From contig NZ_JAKNQQ010000003.1 of NCBI RefSeq assembly GCF_022662475.1, positions 474,853 to 538,852 of the forward strand: 64,000 bases of DNA, in the 5' to 3' direction. Under the pieces are notes generated by a model. The model worked only from the letters and a program-made list of their open reading frames with translations, was not told where the DNA came from and did no database searches. Origin of the DNA: Sphingomonas sp. TREG-RG-20F-R18-01. GTDB lineage: Bacteria; Pseudomonadota; Alphaproteobacteria; Sphingomonadales; Sphingomonadaceae. Below are positions 47,229 through 55,231 of the stretch, one piece after another; positions within the stretch are counted from its first letter, which is position 1; every line of letters begins with the position of its first letter. Position numbers and translations under genes: made by a program.

Positions 47229-48194
47229 TCAGATACCGTGCGCCAATCGATACGCCCGCCATTTGACGACATTCGCATTATGCTGCTCCAGCGTGTCGGC
47301 AAACACATGCCCGCCAGAACCGTCAGCCACGAAGTACAGCGCTTTCGATTGAGCCGGATCCAGCACTGCATCGATGCTGGCGCGTCCCGGATTGCAGATC
47401 GGACCCGCCGGTAAGCCCGTCATGGCGTAGGTATTGTAGGCGTTGACCGCACGGACCTCGGACAACAGGATCTTCCGACCCAGCGGCTTGCCCTTGGTAA
47501 TCGGGTAGATGATTGTCGGGTCCGCCTGCAGCATCATCCCCTGCCGCAGCCGATTGCCGTAGACCGCGGCGACGAGCCGGCGCTCACTGGGCTTGCCGGT
47601 TTCCTTCTCGACGATCGATGCAAGGATAAGCGCCTCGCGCGGCGTCTTCACCACGAGCCCGGCCTTACGCTTCGCCCATGCCTGCGCGAGATACCGCGTC
47701 ATCGGGACCTGCATCCGCTCGACCATCTGTGCGCGGGGCTCGCCGCGTTGATAGGCATAGCTGTCGGGCAGGATGCTGCCCTCCTCCGGCGCAGGGATGG
47801 TGCCGGTCAGTTCCGCCGTCCGGTCAAGCGCCTGCTTCACCATGATGGACGGATACCCTTCGGGAACCACGAGAAAGCGCTGGACCGTCTTGGTCCCCTG
47901 CAACACCTTCAGGATGTCACCCTGGCTCATGCGCGGCGGGATCCGATACTCGCCCGCCTTGACGGGCGCGTTCGATCCGAACACGCGCGCAAGCAAACGG
48001 AACCGCTCGGCCGAGGCGATCGCACCGGCTTTTTCAAGCTGGAGCGACACCGAGGCGAGGCTCGATCCGGGGGCGATCTGCACCGAGATCGAACGATCGA
48101 GCGGACCCTTTCCGCCCCACATGGTCGCTACCCCGAACACGGCCACCGCCGCAATCAGCAGCAGCGCCAGCCCAAGGCAGCCAGACCGGCGCAT
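47229..48194 (-). CDS. mltG: endolytic transglycosylase MltG
   Basis: Membrane-anchored lytic transglycosylase that cuts nascent glycan strands and may end their synthesis. 321 residues. An N-terminal helix (LGLALLLIAAVAVFGVATMW) precedes a LysM-like region and the YceG domain, with REALILASIVEKETGKPSER carrying the catalytic glutamate near residue 195 and the segment GLPAGPICNPGRASIDAVLDP. It lies 7 bp after fabF, so it is probably the last gene of the fab transcript. Confidence 0.95.
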   Translation of the reverse strand: MRRSGCLGLALLLIAAVAVFGVATMWGGKGPLDRSISVQIAPGSSLASVSLQLEKAGAIASAERFRLLARVFGSNAPVKAGEYRIPPRMSQGDILKVLQGTKTVQRFLVVPEGYPSIMVKQALDRTAELTGTIPAPEEGSILPDSYAYQRGEPRAQMVERMQVPMTRYLAQAWAKRKAGLVVKTPREALILASIVEKETGKPSERRLVAAVYGNRLRQGMMLQADPTIIYPITKGKPLGRKILLSEVRAVNAYNTYAMTGLPAGPICNPGRASIDAVLDPAQSKALYFVADGSGGHVFADTLEQHNANVVKWRAYRLAHGI

Positions 48195-48201
48195 CCGAAC
48201 C

Positions 48202-49467
48202 TCAGACCGCCGTCATGATGAGCGAGGCATTCGTCCCGCCGAAGCCGAACGAGTTGTTGAGCACTGCCTTGACCGACCGCTGCTTGGCAACGTGCGGCAC
48301 CAGGTCCACGCCTTCGCAACTGTCGCTGGGGTTATCGAGATTGAGCGTCGGTGGAACGATCTGATCGCGCAGCGCCAGAATGCAGAAGATGCTCTCGACT
48401 GCACCGGCGCCACCGAGCAGATGCCCGATCGCCGACTTGGTCGAGCTCATCGACAAGGTATCGATATTGGTGCCGAACAGGCGGCGGACCGCGCCGAGTT
48501 CCAGCTCGTCGCCGAGCGGGGTCGAGGTCCCGTGCGCGTTGATATAATCGATGTCCGACAGCTGCAGTCCCGACCGCTTCATCGCCATTTCCATCGAGCG
48601 GAACGCGCCCGACCCTTCGGGATGCGGCGCAGTGACATGATAGGCGTCGCCCGACATGCCGTAGCCGATCACCTCGGCATAGATCTTCGCGCCACGCGCC
48701 TTGGCGTGCTCATATTCCTCGAGGCAGACGACGCCCGCGCCCTCGCCCATCACGAAGCCGTCGCGTGCCACGTCATACGGCCGGCTCGCCTTTTCGGGCT
48801 GGTCGTTGAACGCGGTCGACAGCGCGCGCGCCTGTGCGAAACCGGCGATCCCGAGCGGGCAGATCGCGCCCTCGGCGCCGCCTGCGAGCATCACGTCGGC
48901 ATCGTCCATCGCGATCATCCGCGCAGCGTCGCCGATCGAATGCGCGCCGGTCGAGCAAGCGGTGACGACCGCGTGGTTCGGGCCCATCAGGCCGTATTTG
49001 ATCTGGACCTGCCCGGTGATCAGGTTGATCAGCCGACCGTGGACGAAGTGCGGCGAGACGCGGCTCGGCCCCTTGTTCTCGCACACGAGTGATTCGCTCG
49101 CGATCCCGGGCAATCCGCCGATCCCCGACCCGATCGAGCAGCCGGCACGATAGCGTTCCGCCTCGGTCATGTTGGTCAGGCCGGCATCCTCGAGCGCCTG
49201 TCCAGCCGCATCGATGCCGTAGATGATGAACGGGTCGACCTGGCGCTGGACCTTGTGGTCGACACGCAGGTTGGGATCGAAGCCATACGCATGGTCGGCG
49301 GGCTTCACCTCGCATGCGATCCGGCATTTCTGGTCCGACGCATCGAACCGCGTGATCGGACCCGCGCCCGATTTCGACGCGAGCAGATTCGCCCACACGG
49401 TTTCGACCTCAGCACCGAGCGGCGTCACGAGCCCCAATCCGGTTACGACAACACGGCGCATGGCCAT
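48202..49467 (-). CDS. fabF: 3-oxoacyl-ACP synthase II
   Basis: Elongating condensing enzyme of type II fatty-acid synthesis. 421 residues. The catalytic cysteine is in VVTACSTGAHSIGDA near residue 170, with histidines in NAHGTSTPLGD and KSAIGHLLGGAGAVE; VVVTGLGLVTPLGAEV is the typical N-terminus. It follows acpP after 117 bp containing a hairpin with a T-rich tail. The usual fabF partner arrangement (acpP then fabF) holds. Confidence 0.97.
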   Translation of the reverse strand: MAMRRVVVTGLGLVTPLGAEVETVWANLLASKSGAGPITRFDASDQKCRIACEVKPADHAYGFDPNLRVDHKVQRQVDPFIIYGIDAAGQALEDAGLTNMTEAERYRAGCSIGSGIGGLPGIASESLVCENKGPSRVSPHFVHGRLINLITGQVQIKYGLMGPNHAVVTACSTGAHSIGDAARMIAMDDADVMLAGGAEGAICPLGIAGFAQARALSTAFNDQPEKASRPYDVARDGFVMGEGAGVVCLEEYEHAKARGAKIYAEVIGYGMSGDAYHVTAPHPEGSGAFRSMEMAMKRSGLQLSDIDYINAHGTSTPLGDELELGAVRRLFGTNIDTLSMSSTKSAIGHLLGGAGAVESIFCILALRDQIVPPTLNLDNPSDSCEGVDLVPHVAKQRSVKAVLNNSFGFGGTNASLIMTAV

Positions 49468-49490
49468 CTCCCGTTGTATTTCTTGTCATC

Positions 49491-49543
49491 CAAATAAGAA
49501 ACGGCCCCCCGCCCCCGGTCAATAGCCCTGGGACGGGGAGCCG
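49491..49543 (-). terminator. intrinsic terminator/attenuator between acpP and fabF
   Basis: On the minus strand CGGCTCCCCGTCCC (49543-49530) pairs along 14 bases (two G-U) with GGGGGCGGGGGGCCG (49516-49502), a 13-base loop between, followed by TTTCTTATTT. A perfect GC stem with a T-rich tail fits a Rho-independent terminator. Partial read-through would keep acyl carrier protein in excess of FabF and MltG. Confidence 0.7.
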
Positions 49544-49584
49544 CTTCTGACTTCAGCGTTGCTGCCGCGCCCGTGGCGTGGCGC

Positions 49585-49821
49585 TCAGCCCTTGTGCTCG
49601 TCGATGAACGTGATCGCGTCCTTGACGGTCGTGATCTTCTCGGCGGCATCATCCGGAATTTCGACTTCGAATTCTTCTTCGAAGGCCATCACCAGCTCGA
49701 CGATGTCGAGGCTGTCCGCGCCCAGATCATCGATGAAGCTCGCATCTTCGGTCACCTTGTCGGCTTCAACGCCGAGATGCTCGACGACGATCTTCTTAAC
49801 GCGGTCTGCGGTCTCGCTCAT
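49585..49821 (-). CDS. acpP: acyl carrier protein
   Basis: Carries growing acyl chains on phosphopantetheine. 78 residues, acidic and helical. The attachment serine lies in the DSL motif of [20 protein letters not shown] near residue 37. Located between fabG and fabF, as is usual. It is probably transcribed from its own promoter (49863-49891) and ended in part by the hairpin at 49491-49543. Confidence 0.98.
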   Translation of the reverse strand: MSETADRVKKIVVEHLGVEADKVTEDASFIDDLGADSLDIVELVMAFEEEFEVEIPDDAAEKITTVKDAITFIDEHKG

Positions 49822-49862
49822 ATTCCGTCCCTCTGTAGCTGGGGGTTCTTGATTCCTGAACG

Positions 49863-49891
49863 CACCTAGAACGGGGTTGGGGCCCTTGCAA
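49863..49891 (-). promoter_or_regulatory. candidate acpP promoter
   Basis: TTGCAA (49891-49886) and TAGGTG (49868-49863) on the minus strand are spaced exactly 17 bases, 41 bp before the acpP ATG. Upstream, ACGCCGC/GCGGCGT (about 49930-49950) can form a hairpin after fabG. By eye only. Confidence 0.4.
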
Positions 49892-49947
49892 GGGGAACCG
49901 GCACCCGAACCGGTACGGTAACGCCGCGAACCGTGCGGCGTCTGCGC

Positions 49948-50688
49948 TTAGATCATCGCCATGCCACCGTTGACGTGAATCGTCTGCCCCGTGACATAGC
50001 CTGCTTCGCGGCTCGCCAGATAGACGACCGCCGCGCCGATATCCATGCCCTGGCCCATCTTTCCCATCGGAATCCGCGCATTAAGCGCGTCTTTCTGCGC
50101 ATCCGGCAAGCCATCGGTCATCGGCGAGGCGATAAAGCCGGGGGCGACGCAGTTCACGGTGATCCCGCGGCTGGCCAGTTCCTGGGCGAGCGCCTTCGAC
50201 ATGGCGGTCAGAGCGCCCTTCGATGCGGCGTAATTCGCCTGGCCTGGGTTACCGGTGGTGCCAACCACCGAGGTGATCGAGACGATCCGCCCGAAGCGCG
50301 CCTTCATCATCGGCCGCGCCGCGGCGCGCGCGAGACGGAACGCCGCCTCGAGGTTGACACGGATCACCGCGTCCCATTCCTCGTCCTTCATCCGCATCAC
50401 CAGATTGTCGCGCGTGATGCCGCCATTGTTGACGAGGATGTCGAGCTTGCCACCGAGCGCCTCGACGGCCTGCGGGACAAGCGCATCCACGGCCGCGCCG
50501 TCCGACAGGTCGCAAGGCAGCGCCACGTGATTGCCCGCCAGGCCGTCGCGAAAGGCTTCCAGCTTGGTGACATTGGACCCCGACACCGCCAGTCGCGCCC
50601 CCTGTTCCGCAAGCCCACGCGCAATGGCGGAGCCGATGCCCCCCGAAGCGCCCGTGACGAGCGCCGTCATTCCAGTCAGATCGAACAT
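49948..50688 (-). CDS. fabG: 3-oxoacyl-ACP reductase
   Basis: NADPH-dependent reductase of fatty-acid synthesis, short-chain dehydrogenase type. 246 residues. The cofactor loop is ALVTGASGGIGSAIARGLAE, then LVNNGGITRDNLVMRM, and the catalytic Ser-Tyr-Lys is in SITSVVGTTGNPGQANYAAS followed by KGA. Lies 12 bp after fabD, a typical fabD-fabG-acpP-fabF order. Confidence 0.98.
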   Translation of the reverse strand: MFDLTGMTALVTGASGGIGSAIARGLAEQGARLAVSGSNVTKLEAFRDGLAGNHVALPCDLSDGAAVDALVPQAVEALGGKLDILVNNGGITRDNLVMRMKDEEWDAVIRVNLEAAFRLARAAARPMMKARFGRIVSITSVVGTTGNPGQANYAASKGALTAMSKALAQELASRGITVNCVAPGFIASPMTDGLPDAQKDALNARIPMGKMGQGMDIGAAVVYLASREAGYVTGQTIHVNGGMAMI

Positions 50689-50700
50689 GCTATTTCTCCG

Positions 50701-51636
50701 TCAGAGCGCTTTTGCGAGCGCCTCGATATCGTCCATCGTCACGACGCTGGCCGTCTCGACGTCGGGCGCGATGCGCTTGATCATGGGGGTCAGCACCTTA
50801 CCGCCGAACTCGACGAAACGCTCCACCCCGGTTTCCGCCATCGCGAGCACCGATTCGCGCCAGCGCACCATCCCGGTTACCTGCTCGACCAACAGCCGGC
50901 GGATCGTGCCGGCGTCCGCAACGGCGGCTGCGGTGACGTTGGCGAACAACGGGACGAGCGGCGCCTCGATCCGCGCATCGGCGAGCGCACGGTCCATCGC
51001 GTCGGCCGCCGGTTGCATCAAGGCGCAATGGAACGGGGCGGAGACAGGCAACAAGACCGCGCGCTTGGCACCCATATCCTTCGCCAACGCGACCGCGCGT
51101 TCGATTGCGCTCCGATGCCCGGAGATCACCACCTGCGACGGATCATTGTCGTTCGCGACCGTGCACACTTCGCCCTCCGCAGCCGCTTCGGCAATCGCGC
51201 GGGCCTTTTCGACGTCGGCCCCTAGCAAAGCCGCCATCGCGCCGATACCGACCGGGACCGCCGCTTGCATGGCTTGCCCGCGTAGCTTCAGCAATCGCGC
51301 CGTCGTCGCCAGGTCGATCGATCCTGCCGCACACAGGGCACTATATTCCCCGAGCGAATGGCCGGCGACATAGTCCGCCTTGTCGGCAAGCCTGATCCCG
51401 CCTTCCTCCTCCAGCACCCGCAACGTCGCGATCGCATTCGCCATGATCGCCGGCTGTGCGTTCTCAGTCAGTTGCAGCTGATCCTCCGGTCCGTCGCGCA
51501 TGAGGCGGAACAGATGCTGTCCCAGCGCCTCGTCGACTTCCTGAAACACCGCCCGGGCGACCGGGCTCGCCGCGGCGAGCGCACTGCCCATGCCGACGAC
51601 CTGACTGCCCTGCCCCGGGAATACAAAAGCTCGCAT
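50701..51636 (-). CDS. fabD: malonyl-CoA:ACP transacylase
   Basis: Transfers malonyl from CoA to ACP. 311 residues. FVFPGQGSQVVGMG begins the protein, the nucleophile serine is in VAGHSLGEYSALCAAG near residue 91, and the histidine is in PVSAPFHCALMQPAA. I choose ATG 51636 (MRAFVFPGQ) with AAGGAG eight or nine bases before it; a longer frame would add six residues. First gene of the fab cluster. Confidence 0.97.
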   Translation of the reverse strand: MRAFVFPGQGSQVVGMGSALAAASPVARAVFQEVDEALGQHLFRLMRDGPEDQLQLTENAQPAIMANAIATLRVLEEEGGIRLADKADYVAGHSLGEYSALCAAGSIDLATTARLLKLRGQAMQAAVPVGIGAMAALLGADVEKARAIAEAAAEGEVCTVANDNDPSQVVISGHRSAIERAVALAKDMGAKRAVLLPVSAPFHCALMQPAADAMDRALADARIEAPLVPLFANVTAAAVADAGTIRRLLVEQVTGMVRWRESVLAMAETGVERFVEFGGKVLTPMIKRIAPDVETASVVTMDDIEALAKAL

Positions 51637-51820
51637 CACACCACTCCTTTGCACGGGCGGTTAGGCGCTCCACCGAAGCGGCGTCAACCTGAACGGAGCT
51701 GGGACGACGGGGACATGTTGCGACCATTTGTCGGTCCGTCCGGCACGGATGCGCGACAAACGCCCCCCAGATAGGGTCCGACGCCGGGAGCAAGGCGCCG
51801 TCCATAGACAGGAGTTTGTC

Positions 51821-52183
51821 ATGAAAAAGATGATCATCGCGTTGCTGGCAACAGCCGCCGCGGCGAGCCCGATAGCCGCCACCAGCGCCGACGCCCAGCA
51901 GCGCCAAACCACGACCGTGGTCCGCGAACGCCCCAACGGCACGGTCGTGACGAAGCGGACCACGGTCGACCGCCCGGCCGATCGCCGCTGGGCACGCGGT
52001 CAGCGGTTCGACCGTCGCTATGCGCAGAACTACCGCGAGCTCGGCGACTGGCATGCCTATCGCGCGCGACGCCTCTACGCGCCGCCGCGTGGCTATCACT
52101 GGGTGCGCTCGGGCAATGATGCCGTCCTCGTTGCATCGCGCGGCGGGATCGTTGGCGCCGTGCTGTCGGGCGCCTTCAACTGA
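51821..52183 (+). CDS. RcnB-like periplasmic protein
   Basis: 120 residues with a signal peptide (MIIALLATAAAASPIAATSA, cleaved near ADAQ). The mature part is very rich in Arg (RPNGTVVTKRTTV, RRWARGQRFDRRYAQNYREL) and ends with YHWVRSGNDAVLVASRGGIV, the pattern of the RcnB family, which in E. coli is linked to nickel/cobalt homeostasis. No nickel exporter adjoins it, so the role here is open. AGGAG stands before the ATG. Confidence 0.82.
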   Translation: MKKMIIALLATAAAASPIAATSADAQQRQTTTVVRERPNGTVVTKRTTVDRPADRRWARGQRFDRRYAQNYRELGDWHAYRARRLYAPPRGYHWVRSGNDAVLVASRGGIVGAVLSGAFN

Positions 52184-52277
52184 TACCGCCGCGACGATAG
52201 CGCGCCGTAAGGATCGGCCTCGGCGACCCGCGCCGAGGCCGATCTTGCCTGTTTTCCGAAGCCCCCGTTTTTCCGGA

Positions 52278-52988
52278 TCAGTGACTTACGCGAACCCCCG
52301 CCCGGCGGATCAAACCTCGTTCGGACGCCGCCTCGGGCAGGAAAGCGTGCTGTCCGGTGTCGGTTGCCCAGGGATCGTGCAACGCCGCGGTGGCGAGCAG
52401 GGTCGCCACGAGTTCGACCTGACGGCTCGTTCCGGTCTTGGCGAAGATGGCGGACAATTGCTTCCGCACCGTCGCAACCACCGAACCGCGCAGTTGCGCA
52501 TGGGTCGTCAGCGACCGCCCCATCACCAAACTCTGCGCGAGGGCCGTTTCGCTCGCCGTGAGCAGATACACGCGGGACGGGACCAGGATCTCCGATTCTG
52601 CCCATGCCAGCAGATCGCGCACCACCATCTTGGTCCGGCTGGAGGATCGATAGGTTCCAATCGCCGTGTCGCGCGCGATCAGTATCGCATGGCGTGCCCC
52701 CGTCGTGTCCATGACGGACACCAACAGCACATCCCCGCCCCGCTGGTTCAGCGCCGCGTTCATCCGTTCGGCGAGATCGAGCGACGCCCAGGCGACCCGC
52801 TCGCGCAGCGACCCGCGCAGGATGTTGCCGCGATCGAGCATGTGCTGCCCAACCGCGTTGGACCCGAGCAAAACGCCGTCCGCGTCCAGTTCGAACGTGG
52901 CGAGATACCGGTCCGATACCGGAGTATGAATGTTATAGGCTTCGTAAAGCTGTAGATGATCTGATCGAATTGCGACTCTTGCCGTCAT
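52278..52988 (-). CDS. LuxR-type helix-turn-helix regulator
   Basis: 236 residues. The C-terminal 65 residues form a GerE/LuxR HTH: LTASETALAQSLVMGRSL, then TVRKQLSAIFAKTGTSRQVE as recognition helix region. The N-terminal 140 residues look like a PAS-type sensor (YLATFELDADGVLLGSNAVG), with no receiver domain. The start overlaps the stop of the small membrane-protein gene (52985-52988), which suggests a coupled pair. Target genes are unknown. Confidence 0.88.
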   Translation of the reverse strand: MTARVAIRSDHLQLYEAYNIHTPVSDRYLATFELDADGVLLGSNAVGQHMLDRGNILRGSLRERVAWASLDLAERMNAALNQRGGDVLLVSVMDTTGARHAILIARDTAIGTYRSSSRTKMVVRDLLAWAESEILVPSRVYLLTASETALAQSLVMGRSLTTHAQLRGSVVATVRKQLSAIFAKTGTSRQVELVATLLATAALHDPWATDTGQHAFLPEAASERGLIRRAGVRVSH

Positions 52989-53194
52989 CGAACCGATGTC
53001 CTTTCCCCACCAACGAATGAAAGTGCTGGCTCACCTGGCCGCCTGATGATTGGCTCGGCAGTCGTGACGCTTCCATCCGTCCCGTTTTGACGTTCCATTC
53101 TGACCTTCAGGAAGTTTGTGCTCCAAAAGCATCCGACAACGAAACCCATCGAGAAGAGCACTGCACCGCAAAACATCTCTATTAATAGGATCAT
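52985..53194 (-). CDS. small membrane protein coupled to the LuxR-type regulator
   Basis: 69 residues: one N-terminal helix (MILLIEMFCGAVLFSMGFVV) then a polar tail with basic residues. Two cysteines lie in the helix. It has a strong ribosome-binding site (GGAGGTG, seven bases before the ATG) and its stop overlaps the regulator's start. No family is recognised. A membrane partner or signal input for the regulator is inference only. Confidence 0.7.
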   Translation of the reverse strand: MILLIEMFCGAVLFSMGFVVGCFWSTNFLKVRMERQNGTDGSVTTAEPIIRRPGEPALSFVGGERTSVR

Positions 53195-53525
53195 GACGGA
53201 ACACCTCCTGCCGCCCTACCTACATCCATGCGACCTATATCAGAATACGGCAGATCGTGTATGGTTAATACTTAGGATGATGTAGGATTTGTTCGCCGGA
53301 TACATATACGGTCTGGAAGAGAAGATTTAGCGTGAAAAAACAATCCTAACGTCGGCGTTGCGATATGCCGGCCATGAACGCTTGCGTCGCGCGACGAGAT
53401 CGGGCAATGGGCTCGCCCGTGCTGCGGCCAGAAATGGTCGTCGTATGGGATTCCCGAGACGACAGCCGGAGGGGCGTCCGCATGGTGCGGCGTCAGCGAT
53501 CGGCCAAAAGAGAGAGACGAGACAC
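53195..53525. other. 331-bp gap before rpsF
   Basis: Upstream region of both the rpsF operon (plus) and the small membrane-protein gene (minus). Its middle (53225-53345) is unusually AT-rich for this window, for instance TATGGTTAATACTTAGG and GTGAAAAAACAATCC, which fits promoters in both directions, though I cannot place -10/-35 boxes with confidence. A conserved ribosomal-protein leader could lie in 53400-53525 but none is recognised. Short open frames here overlap rpsF out of phase. Confidence 0.6.
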
Positions 53526-53951
53526 ATGGCTCTATACGAGCACGTGTTCCTTGCGCGCCAGGATCTGGCACAAGCGCAGGTGGACGCCCTGGCGGAAACC
53601 GCCACCAAGATCGTGAACGATAACGAAGGCCGGGTCGTCAAGACCGAGAGCTGGGGTCTGCGTAGCCTGGCGTACAAGATCGCCAAGAACCGCAAGGCGC
53701 ATTACGTGATGCTCGAAATCGACGCCCCTGCCGGTGTCGTCGCCGAGCTCGAGCGCCAGACGCAGATCAACGAAGACATCATCCGCTACATGACCGTCAA
53801 GGTCGACGCGCTCGAAGAGGGCCCGACCGTGATGATGCGCAAGTCCGAGCGCGACCGTGAGCGTCGTGGCGACCGCGAAGGTGGCCGTGAAGGCCGCGGT
53901 GATCGTCCTGACCGCGGCGACCGCCCGCGTCGTGACTTCGACGGCGAATAA
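53526..53951 (+). CDS. rpsF: 30S ribosomal protein S6
   Basis: 141 residues; binds S18 in the small-subunit platform. The core ([58 protein letters not shown]) is standard and about 105 residues long. Beyond it is a repetitive Arg/Asp/Gly tail ([20 protein letters not shown]), a known variable extension. The ATG at 53526 gives the expected N-terminus. Followed by rpsR after 13 bp. Confidence 0.98.
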   Translation: MALYEHVFLARQDLAQAQVDALAETATKIVNDNEGRVVKTESWGLRSLAYKIAKNRKAHYVMLEIDAPAGVVAELERQTQINEDIIRYMTVKVDALEEGPTVMMRKSERDRERRGDREGGREGRGDRPDRGDRPRRDFDGE

Positions 53952-53964
53952 GGAGCTATAGACC

Positions 53965-54189
53965 ATGGCACGCCCATTTTTCCGCCGCCGCAAGAGCTGC
54001 CCGTTCTCCGCAAAAGACGCTCCCCGGATCGATTACAAGGACGTCCGGTTGCTCCAGGGCTTCGTGTCCGAGCGTGGCAAGATCGTCCCGTCGCGTATCA
54101 CTTCGGTGAGCGCAAAGAAGCAGCGCGAGCTCGCCCAGGCGATCAAGCGTTCGCGTCATCTGGGCCTTCTGCCCTACATCGTTAAGTAA
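53965..54189 (+). CDS. rpsR: 30S ribosomal protein S18
   Basis: 74 residues, basic; partner of S6. Shows the family pieces [30 protein letters not shown] and the C-terminal [13 protein letters not shown]. It lies between rpsF and rplI with 13- and 12-bp gaps. Confidence 0.98.
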   Translation: MARPFFRRRKSCPFSAKDAPRIDYKDVRLLQGFVSERGKIVPSRITSVSAKKQRELAQAIKRSRHLGLLPYIVK

Positions 54190-54201
54190 GGAGCGGCTGA
54201 G

Positions 54202-54807
54202 ATGGATGTCATCCTGCTGGAACGCGTCGACAAGCTCGGCAACATCGGCGACGTCGTCAAGGTGAAGGACGGGTTCGCCCGCAACTTCCTCCTGCCGAAC
54301 AAGAAGGCGCTTCGCTCCAACGAAGCCAACCGCAAGGTCTTCGAAAAGAATCGCGAGAACATCGTTGCCGAGAACGCAGCGCGTCGTTCGGAAGCGGAAG
54401 TCGAGGCCAAGGACATCGACGGCACGACCGTGACGTTGATCCGTCAGGCGTCGAACACCGGCCAGCTGTACGGCTCGGTCGCGGTGCGCGATCTGATCGA
54501 GATCCTCGAGGCCGAAGGCCACAAGGTGTCGAAGTCGGCAATCGTGCTCAACAAGCCGATCAAGGCCATCGGCCTTTACGAGGTCAAGGTTTCGCTGCAC
54601 CCGGAAGTGTCGGTGACGATCAAGGTCAACATTGCACGCTCGCCCGAAGAGGCGAAGATGCAGGCCGAGGGCGTCAACGTCATGGAAGCGATGTTCGAAA
54701 AGGACGAGGCTGGCTTCGTTGAGGATTACGATCCCAACGCAGAACCCGGCGCGACCGCCGAGGTTGCCTCGAACCAGGACGACGTCGAGGCTCCTGCCGC
54801 AGCGTAA
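54202..54807 (+). CDS. rplI: 50S ribosomal protein L9
   Basis: 201 residues. The N-terminal domain MDVILLERVDKLGNIGDVVK with VKDGFARNFLLPNKKAL and the connecting helix with many Glu/Arg residues are clear, as is the C-terminal domain with VAVRDLIEILEAEGHKVSKS. An acidic/Ala-rich tail of about 40 residues (from 160 on) is longer than in E. coli (149 residues). Last gene of the operon; a terminator follows. Confidence 0.98.
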   Translation: MDVILLERVDKLGNIGDVVKVKDGFARNFLLPNKKALRSNEANRKVFEKNRENIVAENAARRSEAEVEAKDIDGTTVTLIRQASNTGQLYGSVAVRDLIEILEAEGHKVSKSAIVLNKPIKAIGLYEVKVSLHPEVSVTIKVNIARSPEEAKMQAEGVNVMEAMFEKDEAGFVEDYDPNAEPGATAEVASNQDDVEAPAAA

Positions 54808-54830
54808 GTCATTCGGTTACTGTGCGAAAA

Positions 54831-54863
54831 GCGCCGTCCGGAGTGATCCGGGCGGCCCTTTTC
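54831..54863 (+). terminator. Rho-independent terminator after rplI
   Basis: GCCGTCCGG (54833-54841) pairs with CCGGGCGGC (54848-54856), one G-U, 6-base loop, followed by CCTTTTC. It lies 24 bp after the rplI stop. Confidence 0.75.
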
Positions 54864-55017
54864 GGTTGGATGGGAGCGCGGAAGGTTAGGCAAAGGTTAG
54901 GCGGTATCGGATGCCGTCGACCCATCGCCCTAACGGATCAGGAATGCGGTGCCGGTGCCGTCAAAGAGCGCGCGTGCATGATGCCATGCCGATCGCATGT
55001 AGGACAGGCGGAAATGG

Positions 55018-55095
55018 TCAGCCTGTTACCGCGCACGCACCGACCAGGGCCGCGAGCGGAATGAGCGCGAAAAAGACGGGCAGAACTTTGGTCAT
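55018..55095 (-). CDS. possible tiny lipoprotein-like ORF
   Basis: 25 codons, MTKVLPVFFALIPLAALVGA followed by Cys: a basic start, hydrophobic stretch and a lipobox-like ALVGAC, ending four residues later. This would leave a minute lipopeptide of the entericidin kind. The ribosome-binding site is poor, and the in-frame open region extends upstream to 55266. May be chance. The remainder of the 54864-55231 gap shows no other gene. Confidence 0.3.
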   Translation of the reverse strand: MTKVLPVFFALIPLAALVGACAVTG

Positions 55096-55231
55096 GGGGC
55101 GGTCCGATACGACGATGGGGGCTGTCGTCGTGTAAATGCGCCGTACGAGATTTGTTTCCGTTCGATGAACGAAACCCAGCATTTCGTCTTTCTCCTTCCC
55201 GTTCATTTCGAGTCCCGCGGAATTGGCCCTG

